64,000 nucleotides of DNA from Pinus tabuliformis (GCA_031772625.1 CM062820.1:84798069-84862068); one strand, 5' to 3'; shown: positions 33,701 through 45,720, numbered from the stretch's first letter. Program-made: numbers and translations. Notes: generated by a model not told the origin, from the letters alone.

Positions 33701-34929
33701 TATATCACTGAAGTGATGGACTAGCACCGCTTCAATTTCTTCATGAGAATTTAGAACATTTCCACCCTTGTCCTTGATTGAAGAAATCCTGTTATGAGCT
33801 CTATTTGCAATTTTGGATCTGTGGAAAAATTTGGTATTCTCTCCCCCTCTTTTAGCCATTGAACTCGAGACTTTTGTCTCCAAAACATTTCCTCTTTTTT
33901 GCATAAACACTCCCAATCTTGATGATATTTGGAAACTTGTTCACTTTTATCCTTATCAAAGCCACCTGTAATAAGGGCTTGGTTTAGAACTTGCATTTTT
34001 CCTTCAACAGATTTTTTGGCTTCAAAAGTATTGCCAAATTCATTTCTATTCCAATCCTTAAGCCTAAGCTTGATGTGTTTTAGTCTTTTTTGGAGAAGGA
34101 ACATTCTAGAGCCCTGAATGTTCAAACCTTCTGCCCACTAGATGGTAATTTTGCTTAAGAAATTTGGGTGGGAGAGCCAAATGTTCTCGAATTTAAAAGG
34201 TCTATTTCTGGGGGTTCCAATGCCCTGAACCTCCAGTTGAACGGGCCAGTGATCAGAGCCTCCAAAGGGGAGAACATTAGCTATAATTTAATTTTATGTG
34301 AGCATAAGATCTTCTGAAATTAAGAATCTATCTACTTTATAAGCAACTTGAGACTCTCCTCCTCTTTTGTTGTTCCAGGTAAAGAGACCATTACTTGTGA
34401 CATGTCTAATAACTTCAATTTATCTATGAAGGTTTGAAAAGAAACAGATTCTTTGCTTATAATTCTAGTCCCCCCTTTCTTCTAGGAAAGTGATTTGATC
34501 ATGTTCAAATCACCCCCCAGGATCCAAGGTAGTCCTGCAAATCTATCTCTGAGATCCTCCAGAGAACTTAGAAACCTGAGTTTATCATCCAATCTTTGAG
34601 GACCATATACATTTGTTACCAGGTAGGTTTCCTTATCTCTCACAAGCTGAATGACCACTGATAAATAATCCCTAGATGCCTCAGCATCTATAATGCTAAT
34701 CTTTTGGGGATTCCAAAGGGTGAGTATACCTCTTGCAGTATTCTCTGCTTTGACTTCTAGAAACTCAAAACGATTGAGCCATTTGCTATGGATTTCTTTT
34801 ATTTTTTGAATGGAACATTTTGTTTCTTGGATGAAGATCACATATGGAGTTTCCTGCTTCATTCTTACTCAAAATTCTTTGTTTTCTTTTACTACCAAGA
34901 CCCCTGATATTCCAAGAAGTGAACTTCAT
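30735..34929 (-). pseudogene. LINE ORF2: endonuclease, RT, zf-RVT, RNase H
   Basis: Start MKFTSWNIRGLGSK at 34929. AP-type endonuclease: IQETKCS, GGDLNMI (about 34510), SDHWPV (about 34250). RT (33440-32580): GRKILDNIIQAHE, LDIEKAYDKLNW, SRGLRQGDPLSPFLF, and the catalytic block reads FVDD instead of FADD. A connection region with FLWGKGEERKKWALVAW follows (32410), then a zf-RVT (about 31690, CHLCGDQEETMEHLLNNC) and RNase H (31170-30760) with FNIDGSSKCNPG, EADSKL and SANKLADILA. Frameshifts lie near 34865, 33840, 33640 and 32720, with TAG stops near 33555 and 32574 at expected Gln codons. It would nick DNA and prime reverse transcription at the target. Confidence 0.85.
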
Positions 34930-34984
34930 AGTTAAAGATTTGTGAAGGAGTAGCTGGTAAGGTCTTTCATCTTACCTGAATCTA

Positions 34985-36463
34985 TCATGAGCTTTCCACA
35001 TTCCATGAGTAGCTCATTCTGCATTTTCTTCCTCTTTTCTTACCTGGGTTTCTAGGTGCTAATCCTGGTGTGGTTTTCATCATTTTCACCCCTTCGCTGC
35101 TCGGCTTATCACTGTTTCTCTGTCTCTGTAACCCTTTGGTTTGGGTTTTCCATAAAAACAACTGCTTCACTCTTGTGAACTCCTTTGGAGGTAACGAATC
35201 CATGCCTTCCCTAGTTCCTTGGTCTAAGAACCCTTCTAGATCTAGGTTCTCTTTCTCAAGTATTTCCTGTAGTTCTTGGTCCTCCGTTTCCATCTCACTC
35301 TAGGTGATATCATGATCCATCTCCAGTTCTTCTTCATTCATTATAGTTTCTTTCTATTTAATATTGTCTTGTGCTTGATCATTGTCTTCCTCTTTCCCTT
35401 CTTCCACTAGACTTCCTTCCTTTGTTTGGACTGTATTTGTAATCTCGTCTTCCTCTTCAAGGACTTGGAACCTGTTCTGACTGGGTTGCTGTCCTCCTGA
35501 TTTATGTGGCGTAGGCCCCCTTTTGCTTCCCTTTCCCTTATGTGCTACTTTGTGAAATCTTTCCTCATCTTTCCTTGCATTATCTTTACTCTTATTCTCC
35601 ATTTTACTGAGAGGGCAGTCTCTGAATAGGTGCCCATGTTCATGGCATTTGCGGCATCTGAATGGTATATGTTCATAATCTATTTCTTGAACCCATTCCT
35701 CATCAAATACTTCCAGGATAACTTCATCTGGACGAGCTCCAAAGAGATCCATCTCCGCACATATTCTAGCAAAGGAAATATACTTTCCCCTTCTAGTGGC
35801 CTCAGAAACTTTGGCAAATCATCTTAACTTATTTCCTATGGTAGATAAGGATTCTGTTTGCCAGTAATCGAGAGGTAGAGAGAAGAGTCTTATCCAAACT
35901 GAAACTGAAGTAAAAGTCTCTCGCTCCGGAACAAAATTCATAATCCAAGGTTGCATATAGAGACTTGTTGCAGCAAAAAAGTAGGGCCCTCCTTCAAACA
36001 CTTTGTCCTTGTCTTCAATATTAGTAAATACCACAGTGAAGAAACCCTCTGAACCAAGATGTAGGTCAATGCTTCCTTTAGGTTTCCAGTGATATTTAAT
36101 CCATAGTTGTAAAGCTTTTTCGGTAGGCCATAAGCCCATGAATTTGAAAATGATTGCATATGTATCCATATGTTCCCTGTGCGCCTGCACAGCAAGATCA
36201 TTTAAAACAACTCTGGGAGTAACCGCTGCTTTGGGTTTGCATGGTCCTTTTTGTGCTTTGTCTTTTGTTCTCTTTTCCTTGTCTTCTTCCTCATTATCCT
36301 TGTTGCTGTTGTTCTCCCGCGAGTTAGAGCCATATTGCTCCTCTTCACTATTTCTTTGCCTTCCTTCTGAAGGACCTCTGTCCTTCTCCATTGGTTTTTT
36401 ACCCCTGTTGACTACAACCTGCTTGTAGGAGGGAGTGGAGCCCCCTCCTTTTCGACCTTCCAT
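34985..36463 (-). pseudogene. LINE ORF1 (DUF4283-like plus CCHC knuckle)
   Basis: Start chosen at ATG 36461-36463 (MEGRKGGGSTPSYKQ); the frame is open upstream too. A Lys/Glu-rich linker is followed by a DUF4283-like nucleic-acid-binding region (36200-35820, with FMGLWPTEKALQLWIKYHW and WIRLFSLPLDYW), then CRKCHEHGHLFRDC (about 35665) and an acidic tail. All in one frame, interrupted by TGA at 35819 and TAG at 35354 and about 35302, each where Arg or Gln is plausible. ORF1 proteins coat the LINE RNA. Confidence 0.75.
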
Positions 36464-36614
36464 GGTGAAAAAACTCAACACATGCTTGTAACCATAGCAA
36501 ATCGCCTTTCGCCGCGCTCCTGATTTCAAAAGGAATTTCCAAATTTTTCTAACCTTCAATAAGAGGGTATTCAAACATAAAATAATTTCCAATTATGATT
36601 CACTCCTTTTCACC

Positions 36615-36975
36615 ATCATGTTTCCCATTATTGTCTTGTCTCTATATGAAAATAGAGGTCTAGTGTTTGTAAATATTAGGTATTTCTACTAACATGTTAC
36701 ATGTGTTTGGGTCCCAATTCCATCTTTTTCTATATGTCTTGTCTTCATATGAAAATAAAGGTGTTTGTAAATATTTGGTATTTCTACCAAAGTGTTACAT
36801 GTGCTTGGTCCCGATTCCCCATGTCTTTTTTCTATATATTCATTATAAATGATTTACTTGTCTTTATAAGAAAATAAATTTCTGGTGTTTCTATATATTT
36901 GGTATTTCTACCAAAGTGTTAGATGCGCTTGGGTCCCAATTCCTCATCTCTTTCTCCATATCTATTCATTATATG
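36615..36975. repeat. Three tandem copies of an about 118-base unit
   Basis: Each copy contains GAAAATA, TTTGGTATTTCTACCAAAGTG or a close variant, and TTGGGTCCCAATTC. The copies differ by small indels. They abut the 5' end of the LINE. Confidence 0.75.
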
Positions 36976-37449
36976 AAGCTCGTCTCTACGCAAGTTTCAA
37001 CCTCAACAACATTGATCTCGTTTCTAGCTTCTAGAGGGGGGTGAGTTTACAGTAAAGGGTAGCAGAGGCCTTTGCACCATCTTGGGCACACAAGATAGGT
37101 TGATTACCACACCTTTGACATCCCTAACGATCACAACTAGTACCAGTGTGAGGCACAGTGACAAGGTCAGGTGACCGGAAGGAAAGGAACCATAGAGAAT
37201 AAGTGGGAGAAACTTTGTTAGGGAAGTTCTAGACCAAAAAAAAACTAAGTGAGGTCACAAAAGGAGTAGATTGAGGTAAAGAAACTTGCTAGAGAAGTGA
37301 GATAGTGCAACCTATGGTAGAGAAGCTCCAACTCAAGGCCGCCAATAAAGCTCGGATTAAAAGTACATATACTTATAGATAAATTGAAGCTAACTAGGAA
37401 AACCAACTTACATAGAGGTGAGACACTCCATCCACAAGGTGAAACACTG
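36976..37449. other. Gene-free interval
   Basis: No convincing coding frame or named repeat. Local GGTGAG words around 37180-37440 show no clear structure. Confidence 0.35.
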
Positions 37450-38700
37450 AAATTTTTATAGCAAAATTCTTCCTTTCGTCGCCATAGCAGCAGTGGCTAT
37501 GCGATTTCATGGCCCATAACGACAGTGACTAGTTGCTGAAAATAAAAGGCAGTGACTAGATGACAAGGCCACAAGGACAATTTAAGATCATGCTCGTAGG
37601 TGAATGGAAACAACACTTAAGTCAATAATTATTTTAGATTTCCCACTTACTTACCAAATCCTCTGCATGTTATGGAGATACACAGTTGCCACACTATTTG
37701 TAAAGGCATCTTGAGGAAGAACACTCGCTAGTATCTAATCCATGGAGGGATTGTGTGGCCAGATCGTGCTAGATACCCCATCTAGGGTAACAAACTATAA
37801 TGTTGTTATCACATTAGTTTCACCGAAATTTATTTCCTGTGACATTTTGGGTATCTACGAATTGAATGAACTCATCGAATGAGTTAAACCATATCACAGA
37901 AACTGTCATGAAACCCGCTGGTGACCGATCAACGGTGGCATTGTGTTGGTAGATCTGTCTAAAAACCCCATCTGAGGTAACAAATCATAATGTTGTTAGA
38001 AACCTAATTTGAGGTAACAAATTGTAATGTTGTTATCACGAGCATAGATCCATTTAAGTACAAATTTAGCCTGAGACGAGAGGCATCAAATTTCTTCACA
38101 TGAAAAATACAATATGTTAATATAAATTAGTTAACACAAATTTTCAAATATTTTTTTTAAATATTTTTTTTAAATATAAGATTTAAACATCTTACTGATA
38201 TTTATTTACTTTTAGTTACTTTACAACATAATCATTTTTTTATTATAAAGGACATTATTTTTCAATTTAGAACATAATTTTTAATTTTTAATCTTATTTT
38301 AAAGGAGAAAAAGAAAATCGATGAAAATACATATTTACATATCCCCTCATACTAGGTTATAGAATGATCCTATCAACTTAATAAAATTTTTAAGGAAAGC
38401 AAAAAAATTGCTTTCCTGTGACATTTTTTGGCATCTAGAAATCGAAAACACTCAATGAATGAGTTAAACAAAATCACAAAAACTTTCTTGAAACCCGTGT
38501 GTGACTGATCAAAGGTGGAATTGTGTGGGTAGATCGTGCCAGACATGCCATTCGGCGTAACAAATTGTAATGTTTTAATCACAAGAATTTCACCAAAATT
38601 TCTTTCGTATGACTTTTTTAGGTGACAATAAATCGAATGCACTAAAAAAAAACTGTCACAAAGGTGGTGAAAGGACTTTTAGGTAGTGTTCCATAACAAG
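37450..38700 (-). repeat. Dispersed repeat P, two copies
   Basis: 37800-38000 and 38400-38620 share blocks such as TTTCCTGTGACATTTT, GAATGAGTTAAAC and GTAACAAAT(T/C)GTAATGTT. Related copies are at 40070-40225 (same orientation) and 45250-45720 (reverse). Minus-strand reading gives short protein-like pieces (for example NFGEILVI and FVTPNGMS) broken by stops, so the family may derive from coding DNA. Confidence 0.6.
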
Positions 38701-38759
38701 GATTCTGGGGACTCTCTTTTCCTAGGACCTCTTACTCTTCAATTGTCTTGTAATTTATA

Positions 38760-39385
38760 CTTTTAAGACTTGTCGTGTAATTTCACTCAAGATGATTTAA
38801 CAGTGAAATTGGGTTCAACACTCTTAATAATCCCCTGTATTTCCTTAAAATTCTAAAACCATCAATAATCTTCTTGATTCCCTAAAATTCTAAAACTAAC
38901 AGTTGTCACTTGGATTTCCAAAAATTCTAAAAATTGCCACTGGATTTTGTCAAAATCATGCCAAAAAAGCCATTCATTGTCAGCTATTTAGACTAGATTT
39001 TGTCAAAATCATACCAAAAAATCCATTCATCGTCGCCTATTTAGACTAGGATATTTTATTTTATTGTATTTGTATGTAATTTAACTTATTTCAAATGTTT
39101 CAATTAATAATTATAATTATTAATGAAATTATATATATATATATATTTAATGTAATTTGATTAAGTCAAAATATTTACATAAACATAATATTACAACATC
39201 TCTTCCATAAAACTCTTATGGAGGCAATAAATATGTCTATTTTGGAATAATATTTTTAAAATTTTAATTTAATTATCAATAATTAATAAATGAATGATGG
39301 ATATTTAATTTCTACTAAATATACACATAATACTTTTAGTAATATTAAAGATAAAAGGTCAAAATTTATCTAAAAAATAATTATG

Positions 39386-39444
<59 letters not shown>

Positions 39445-39590
39445 TAACGATAATAAATTTATAATCTAGTTAATTTTTATGATTTACTAATCATTTAATC
39501 TAGACATAGTCTCACTCTTCTAAGAAATCTTCTTCTTCTTTTTCCAATGGAGTCTAGGGATACAATTTCATGTGAGATTGCAATTTTTTT
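38760..39590 (-). repeat. AT-rich dispersed repeat, inverted copy of 25990-26960
   Basis: Reverse complement of copy 1, sharing the AATGAATGGCTTTT, AACATCTCTTCC and TCTAGGGATACAATTTCA blocks. Together the two copies form a widely spaced inverted pair. Confidence 0.75.
39389..39439. repeat. (AT)n microsatellite
   Basis: About 25 uninterrupted AT units inside the AT-rich repeat; a shorter AT run lies at 39131-39148. Confidence 0.95.
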
Positions 39591-40069
39591 GTTTTCTTTT
39601 GAAAATATGTTTTTCAATCCTTAAATGGATTAGTGACTTGAAAATCTCATAACACTTAAATTTTGTAGATTAAACAAATTAAATTCGAAATTTCTAAAAA
39701 AAATCTCTAGATTTTTGGTTTAAATTAACCTAAAAAAATTTAGGAAAAGTTATTTCATCTATTAGTTAAATTATACATTCAGTTTAAATAATACTATTTA
39801 AATTGATATTTTATATAAATTTACGTTTTTTAAATAAAATAAATTTTAATAAAAAGAATAGTAAAAAAAATTTGAGTTCATTATATGAGGATCCATGATT
39901 AAGTCTCCAAATTGACCATCTTTATAACTTATTGAACCTCACTTATATGCCATTAAATTAAATTATCATAGTAATAATAAATTGTTTAATATTCGTTAAA
40001 CATAAAATAATAAAATATCTTGTTAAGATATTCTTTTATAAAACCTATGAATATAAATTTCAGAAATGA
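39591..40069. other. Gene-free AT-rich interval
   Basis: AT-rich, with no gene or structured repeat seen. Confidence 0.4.
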
Positions 40070-40225
40070 CTGATCGATGGCGGTATTGTGTCGGCAGATC
40101 ATGCTATACACCCCATCTAGGGTAATAAATCGTAATGTTGTTATCACAAGAATTTCACCGAAATTTCTTTCGTGTATATTCACTCAACGAATGAGTTAAA
40201 CAACATCACAGAAGCTGTCGCGAAG
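40070..40225 (-). repeat. Dispersed repeat P, third copy
   Basis: Shares CACAAGAATTTCACC, AAATTTCTTTCGT and GAATGAGTTAAAC with the copies at 37800-38620. It joins directly onto the 3' end of the frame at 40177-40525. Confidence 0.65.
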
Positions 40226-40525
40226 TTGGCGAAAGGATTTTGGCGTGGTGTTGGAAACCACTCCACCACGTACTCGAAGAAAGAGAAATGGGAAATGTTA
40301 ATCTTGGTGTGATGAAAAAGTTTCGGCTCCACATAGAAAGTGATAAATTGAAGGGCTTCATCCCATTTCAACGAAACTAGATCATATTTTTCATCATAAG
40401 GTGCAGGAAGGGGTTACTCCAAATACATCCAGGAACTCTTACTATGAATAACGGGTGCCATTTGATCAAACCAAATATTGTAGTTTGCTTCTTTAAGACT
40501 AGAAAAAAACCATTTTCCATTCATA
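40177..40525 (-). pseudogene. Unrecognised 116-codon relic
   Basis: From ATG at about 40525 one minus-strand frame reads MNGKWFFSSLKEANYNIWFD, then a single TAA at about 40417 at a likely Gln, then LKWDEALQFITFYVEPKLFH and on into repeat P. Aromatic-rich. I do not recognise it; it may be the coding source of repeat P, since the frame crosses into the repeat. Confidence 0.4.
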
Positions 40526-41437
40526 GATGCACAAGATGGCAACACAACCCTAAAAATCTATAGTATTTTGGCTGAAAAGAGAGGAGAGGGTGTTTCCCTT
40601 GAAAATTGTATAGAATTGCAAAAAATCCCCTTAATTGCGCTGAAAAGACCAAAAATTTGTTGAAGAAGAAGGTTTCTAAAGAAAGGGTTAAAACTTTAAA
40701 AACTTGTTTGTTGTCTAAAAAATAAGTGCTGAAACAGTAGACCAAAAATAGTGATGGAAACCCTAGTTTAGGACCTCAAACAACCTTGAAACAATGTTAA
40801 ATAGAGAAAGGAGAGTCCAAATTGGCTTCATACTATGTTGAGATCTTACGATAGTGGATATATGGTTGAATCTCCAATAAACTATGATATACTTGGATTT
40901 CTTGTCATATTTGACCATAGACCACTTTTGTGAAATGAGTCATTTTGTCAAAGTTCATGACTTATTCTTGTTTAGACAAATCACTTATTCTTATTTAGAC
41001 AAATCAGTTGCATAAGGTAATAATTTTCCAAGAAGCACATTCTATTGTACAATTGCTAGACAACTGGATAGGCAATCTAAAGTAGAAAGAGTCAATTTGA
41101 TGATATGAGATTTAATAGTTGAGAGGATTAGGCCTTTTTGCCAAATATTGTGAGAGGACTTTGTCATAAGTGAATTTTTTAAGGACTTCATCAACTATAT
41201 CTACATTTTGTCTTTGTGTCTCTTCTTGTGTAGGAAGGCTTGGATTGATGAATGAGAGAAACATGAGAACATAGATGTTTGTGCTTTTTCTTTCAGTGAT
41301 AAGTTTCCTATTTAATTTAATATGAGACTGATTCAGTATGCTTTGTAAAATGGTTTGGAATTAATTTCAAATGATGAAGCTTGATAATGAAGCCATTTGT
41401 TTGCATTAAAAATACCTTGCCATGTGTAGATGTAAAT

Positions 41438-41440
<3 letters not shown>
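40526..41440. other. Gene-free interval
   Basis: No coding frame beyond chance and no named repeat. Two short near-duplicates of CTTATTCTTRTTTAGACAAAT lie near 40965-40995. Confidence 0.35.

Positions 41441-41441
<1 letters not shown>

Positions 41442-41501
<60 letters not shown>
41442..41501. repeat. (CT)n microsatellite
   Basis: About 30 uninterrupted CT units. An open frame crossing it is a low-complexity artefact. Confidence 0.95.
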
Positions 41502-41502
<1 letters not shown>

Positions 41503-42395
41503 ACAACATGGTATAATGAAAAAGGTACATCAAGGTCATATTAGGTGCAGTGTAAAAAAATTTCGAGGGTTTATGGAAAACAAAATTTCTGATCGTTATA
41601 GTAGAGAGATTTTAAAAATCCTAAAAAGGTCTTGCGTGACAAGGCATCTTTAAAAAATGGAAATGAACATGCCAAGATCCATTAGTGAAATTATTGAATA
41701 GACCCCCTAACCAAAAAATTTATTTTATTTGAACTCATGATGCAATTGCAGGTTTACCAATTGATCCTTTTGCAGTGTATCCTACCAAATGCATCAAGCT
41801 AACCTTGCTTCATGAAGAATATGGGATAACCTAATTCTCTTGATTGGTGCAAAAACTCCGTGATTGCCTCTTAGACGTGTTTGTAATGAGGAAATAATCA
41901 TTTCCTTTCTTTTTAGAAGAATGGAGTTAAAAATAGAAAATGACTGTAATATTGGAAAATCGTGCCCAAGAGGGTAGTATAAGAACACTAACAAAGTAGT
42001 TAGTTTAATCGAATTGTGTTGTAGATGTGTTGAGATATTTACTCTAAAATAAACTATGCTTGTGATATGTTAGTGTTTCATTCTTCCTATCATCTCATCA
42101 TATTGCAGAATATGCATGATCTCATGTGAGAATTTTAAGCAGCATTAATGTGGCCATTTTATGTTTTGATGATAGCTTGGCTATAAATCTTTGATCCTTG
42201 AATTGTTTTATGGTGGGTTCTGAATTGTTAATGCTTGATATGATTGCAGTTTGGCAGATTAATGCCTTGGAGCTATGCATATGTTGGTTTTAGGAGATCT
42301 ATTAGTTGATTTTCTACTTGTAGTATTTTGTTCCCCTTGCAAACAAAATATTTATATATTATTAATTGAATGTTATTTTGATTGTCTATGCAAAT
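41502..42395. other. Gene-free interval upstream of the bL27 relic
   Basis: AT-rich, with intron-like T-rich stretches. It may include the upstream intron of the bL27 relic, but no upstream exon could be recognised. Confidence 0.35.
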
Positions 42396-42893
42396 GTTCC
42401 TGGTAGCAATGCTAGACCAATTACTCTAGTTTTCAGGAGGTGGGCTACAAAAAATGCAGCAGGCTCTACTCAAAATGGTCGTGATTCTCATCCAAAGTTT
42501 CTTGGGGTTAAGAAAGTTGGAGGAGAGGTTGAACCCTTATGGATTCTAAGGACTCTTTTTTATCCTCAAGCTTCATTATAGATGACTATAATTTCCATGT
42601 TTGTGTGAGATTCATATCAGAAAAAATCAAAACATAGAGATTACAATTCAATTAATCAATGTGTCTTTTCCTTTTAGCTTGTCATTGACAATTTTATCAA
42701 ATTTAAAACTAATTTCTTGTCTTTGGATGCATGAATTAATACCTGGTAACATCATTGTTCGTCAGTAAGGCACTAGGTTTCATCTTGGCAATTATGTGGG
42801 TATGGGAGAAAGACCATACTCTTTATGCTCTTAAGGAAGGACATGTAAAATTTTCACGAAATAAAATGTCTGGGCATAAAATGTTTGCGTGAA
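42396..42893 (+). pseudogene. Mitochondrial ribosomal protein bL27 gene fragment, two exons
   Basis: Exon 1 (about 42396-42527) encodes [20 protein letters not shown] followed by [13 protein letters not shown], the conserved N-terminal part of bL27, with plant mitochondrial-type residues just before it. After GGAGAG a GT starts a probable intron. Exon 2 (about 42733-42893) continues with LIPGNIIVRQ, a TAA, GTRFHLGNYVGMG, one extra base, then KDHTLYALKEGHVKF and the expected basic end. The order and break point match bL27, which helps peptide binding and tRNA positioning in the large subunit. The stop and frameshift make it a relic. The intron shows it is a DNA duplicate, not a reverse-transcribed copy. 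Confidence 0.8.
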
Positions 42894-44135
42894 ACAAAGT
42901 GTGCTTAATGATGTACTTGAGAGTCTTATCACATGACATTTCCAAAAGTCTAAGCCTTATCACACTTCCGTAGTGGTATGAGCCATGAGGAAGATCAAAT
43001 TATTCCAAATTTATATCAATACATATAGGTATGTGTAGGCAATTTGTCTCTAGTTGAAATTGTTTAAAAGTAAAAGTTCGAAGTTTTGTGCTAAGATAGA
43101 AATATGGTTTATGGAAGCCTTGGGAGAGTGAATTCATAGAATCTCAACATGTTTGGGTTGAATATGCTTTAAAGAGGCAGGAAGAACAGGCTCAGAATAG
43201 ATGATTAACTCTTGAGGATCTTGAGGTATGCTTTCTATTGGATTCTATTTATAAATATTGAACCTACTCTATTTACAATACTTAATTCTTCTCCTTGGAT
43301 ATTACAAGATTCATGGGACAAAGGTTTTCCTCAAACTTAAAACTCCCTTTCAAAAATATAGACACACATTGGATTATGACAAAGGTTGGAAGGTACAAAC
43401 AAACTTCAAACAGTATCAGGTGTTGAAACAAAATCCATTTTGGTGGACTCATTAACAACATGATGGGAAGTTGTGGGAATTTGGATAATTCTTGAACAAA
43501 TGTTATTCAGGCTCTTGGTGGTGTGGAAGACATTTTGGAGCCAATAGAGACCGAGACTAGTGACACTCTTAAAGCGAATACTATACATGAGACACACACA
43601 TATAGACTAATGGTCAAGTCATTAGAGTTGGTGAATTCACTTGCAATGCCTTGGCAACACAACAATAATGTTTTGAAGTGATGAAATAATAATTCACATA
43701 TAAATTATAGTCCAACCAATATTAAGTTGGAAACTCATATTGTAATATTTGACATTTCATATAATATAATTTGTGGTTGAAATTATTTATAGTTGTACTT
43801 GATTTTTTTTAGTATTGTAATTAACATATGTAACTTTGCATTTTCATACTAGATGAACATGCATATTATATGACATTTTTTTAATTTAGTTGCAAAACCA
43901 TACTAATTAATTTATGTTGATTAATAATAAACATAAAAATCAATCTAAAACTACTAAATTAATAGTTTATATTGATTAATGATGAACACAAATACAATGA
44001 ATATATAATGACTAAATTAGTCATTTATAATGATTATTAATGAAAGTAAATGAAATGAATATAAATTACTACATCAGTAGTTTATATAATGAATATGAAA
44101 CTACCAAAAAAAAAATGACCACTTTAAATGATAAA
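42894..44135. other. Gene-free interval
   Basis: No convincing gene. Around 43120-43200 one frame ([20 protein letters not shown]) looks protein-like for about 30 codons, but nothing supports it. 43690-44110 is AT-rich with TTATAATGA-type words. Confidence 0.35.
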
Positions 44136-44148
44136 TATTTTATTACAA

Positions 44149-44608
44149 ATGATGACTAAATTTTTCATATATATAGCTAGTAGTAACTAATTTATAGTAT
44201 CTTATAACACGACTAAAATTTAGTCATATTTCTTTGGTAATTAATTGGTTTGAAATGATTACTAAAATTTGAATATATATAACTACCAGTAGCTAATTTA
44301 CAGTATCTTATAACACGACCAACATTTTGATCATATTTCTTTGGTCATTAATTGGTTTTACCAGGTGATACAATAGTAGTATATTTTGTTGTGTATTTGG
44401 TCATTAATTGTGGCAATAAATGACTAAATCAACTAAATTAATGACCAAATTAATGACTAAATATACTACTAAATGATAAAATTGAGACAACCAATTAATG
44501 ACTAAGCTAAAAACAATTAAAAGTTGGTCGCGTTATAAGATACTCTAAATTAGCCACTATTGGTCACCGACTAAAAAATGGTTGTTTATATGCAAATTTT
44601 AGTCATTT
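44149..44608. mobile_element. MITE-like inverted-repeat unit
   Basis: 44489-44608 is an imperfect reverse complement of 44252-44358. Shared words are ACCAATTAATGAC, GTTATAAGATACT and CTAAATTAG. 44149-44251 is a further, direct copy of the left arm. The middle (44380-44480) is itself AT-rich and self-complementary (TTGGTCATTAATT and AATTAATGACCAA). No coding sequence. Size and structure fit a non-autonomous foldback element with a duplicated arm; superfamily unknown. Confidence 0.6.
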
Positions 44609-45249
44609 TGTTAGTAAATAATTATCCATTTCGTACTATTGATGTGTCTAGCAGCAATATTATATCTTCTATGCCAAATGACAAGCTCAGTAGGCTCACT
44701 GTATTGGATAGGCTCGAGAGGTTAATGTAGAAATATACCTCATAATTTAACTAATCATTTAATGATTCACCTCTAGTTAGTTCAAAGCTCAAAGTAGGTT
44801 GTGACATAACTCCTTATATGTGGAAAATATATTTGACATTTCAAGGAGCATAGTTCTTTGTATCTTTTCCTCACGAGAGGTTGTTTTGTATGGTAAATAT
44901 TAAGTATCATGTATGTCACTTTATTTTCATATAGTCACATATAGGAGGATATTTTTTATATCAAATATTCAGTGCCATGTAGTAATCTTACTTTGACATT
45001 TTATCTATTAGATGTTACTTATTTTCAATATAAATGATAAAATGTAGAGATAATGAACCAATCATTGAATTACTGTAAAATGCTTAATATTTAGCATTTT
45101 CTTACTACCTTCAAAATCTTCTTTCCTCGCCTTCTTAGAAGTTCCCTTGGTTTGCTCTGCACCTTTTTAAGAGTTCCCTTGATGTCATTTATCCTTTGTT
45201 GAGTTTTTTCAAATTCTCAATACCTTGTGTACATGATAGGTTGTTTTTC
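44609..45249. other. Gene-free interval
   Basis: AT-rich; a TGTATGGTAAATATT-type block recurs at 44888 and (diverged) 44950. No gene. Confidence 0.35.
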
Positions 45250-45720
45250 AACCACCACCTAAAATTTCTTTCATCGCCTTTGCAATTGTTTCTGTGATGT
45301 TTAACTCATTTGTTGATTTTGTTTGATTTCTAGATACCCAAAAGGTCATAGGAAAGAAATTTCATTTAAATTCGTGTGATAAAAATATTACAATTTGTTA
45401 CCCCGAATGGGGTATCTAGCATGATCTTCCCACACAATGTTGCCATTGATCAATGATCAATGAGTGTTCCTCCTTGAGATGCTTGAGAAAGTGGTGTGGA
45501 ATTTGTGTGATTCCATAACATGTAGATGCTTTGGTACATAAGTGGGAAATTTAAAATGATTATGGACTTAACTATTGCTTCCATTCACCTTGGAGAATCA
45601 TTTTAAATTGTCCTTTCTACTCATTTAGCCACTATTTATATGGCCATGAAATCCCATATAACCAGTACTGATATGGCCACTGTTATCACTCTATAATTTC
45701 CTTAGGCCGAGGAGAGAAAC
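45250..45720 (+). repeat. Dispersed repeat P, inverted copy
   Basis: Reverse orientation relative to 37480-38000. Shares TGATGTTTAACTCATT, AAATTTCATTTAAATTCGTG-type and TACAATTTGTTACCCCGAATG-type blocks, plus the flanking GGCCATGAAATCC region. Confidence 0.6.

Larger units (their letters stand above)
29411..36600 (-). mobile_element. Plant L1-type LINE, near full length
   Basis: Read on the minus strand: ORF1 (about 36463-34985), ORF2 (34929 to about 30735), a 1.3-kb downstream region, and a tail of 11 A (T run at 29411-29421). The set of domains (ORF1 with DUF4283-like part and knuckle, ORF2 with endonuclease, RT, zf-RVT and RNase H) is that of plant L1-clade LINEs. Both ORFs carry stops and frameshifts. 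I could not identify the target duplication. Confidence 0.85.

Noticed and set aside
29380..36640. Target-site duplication for the LINE
   Set aside because: No convincing direct repeat was seen at both ends; the 5' end is not defined well enough.
41381..41653. 90-codon open frame
   Set aside because: It is mostly the (CT)n microsatellite translated as Leu-Ser repeats.
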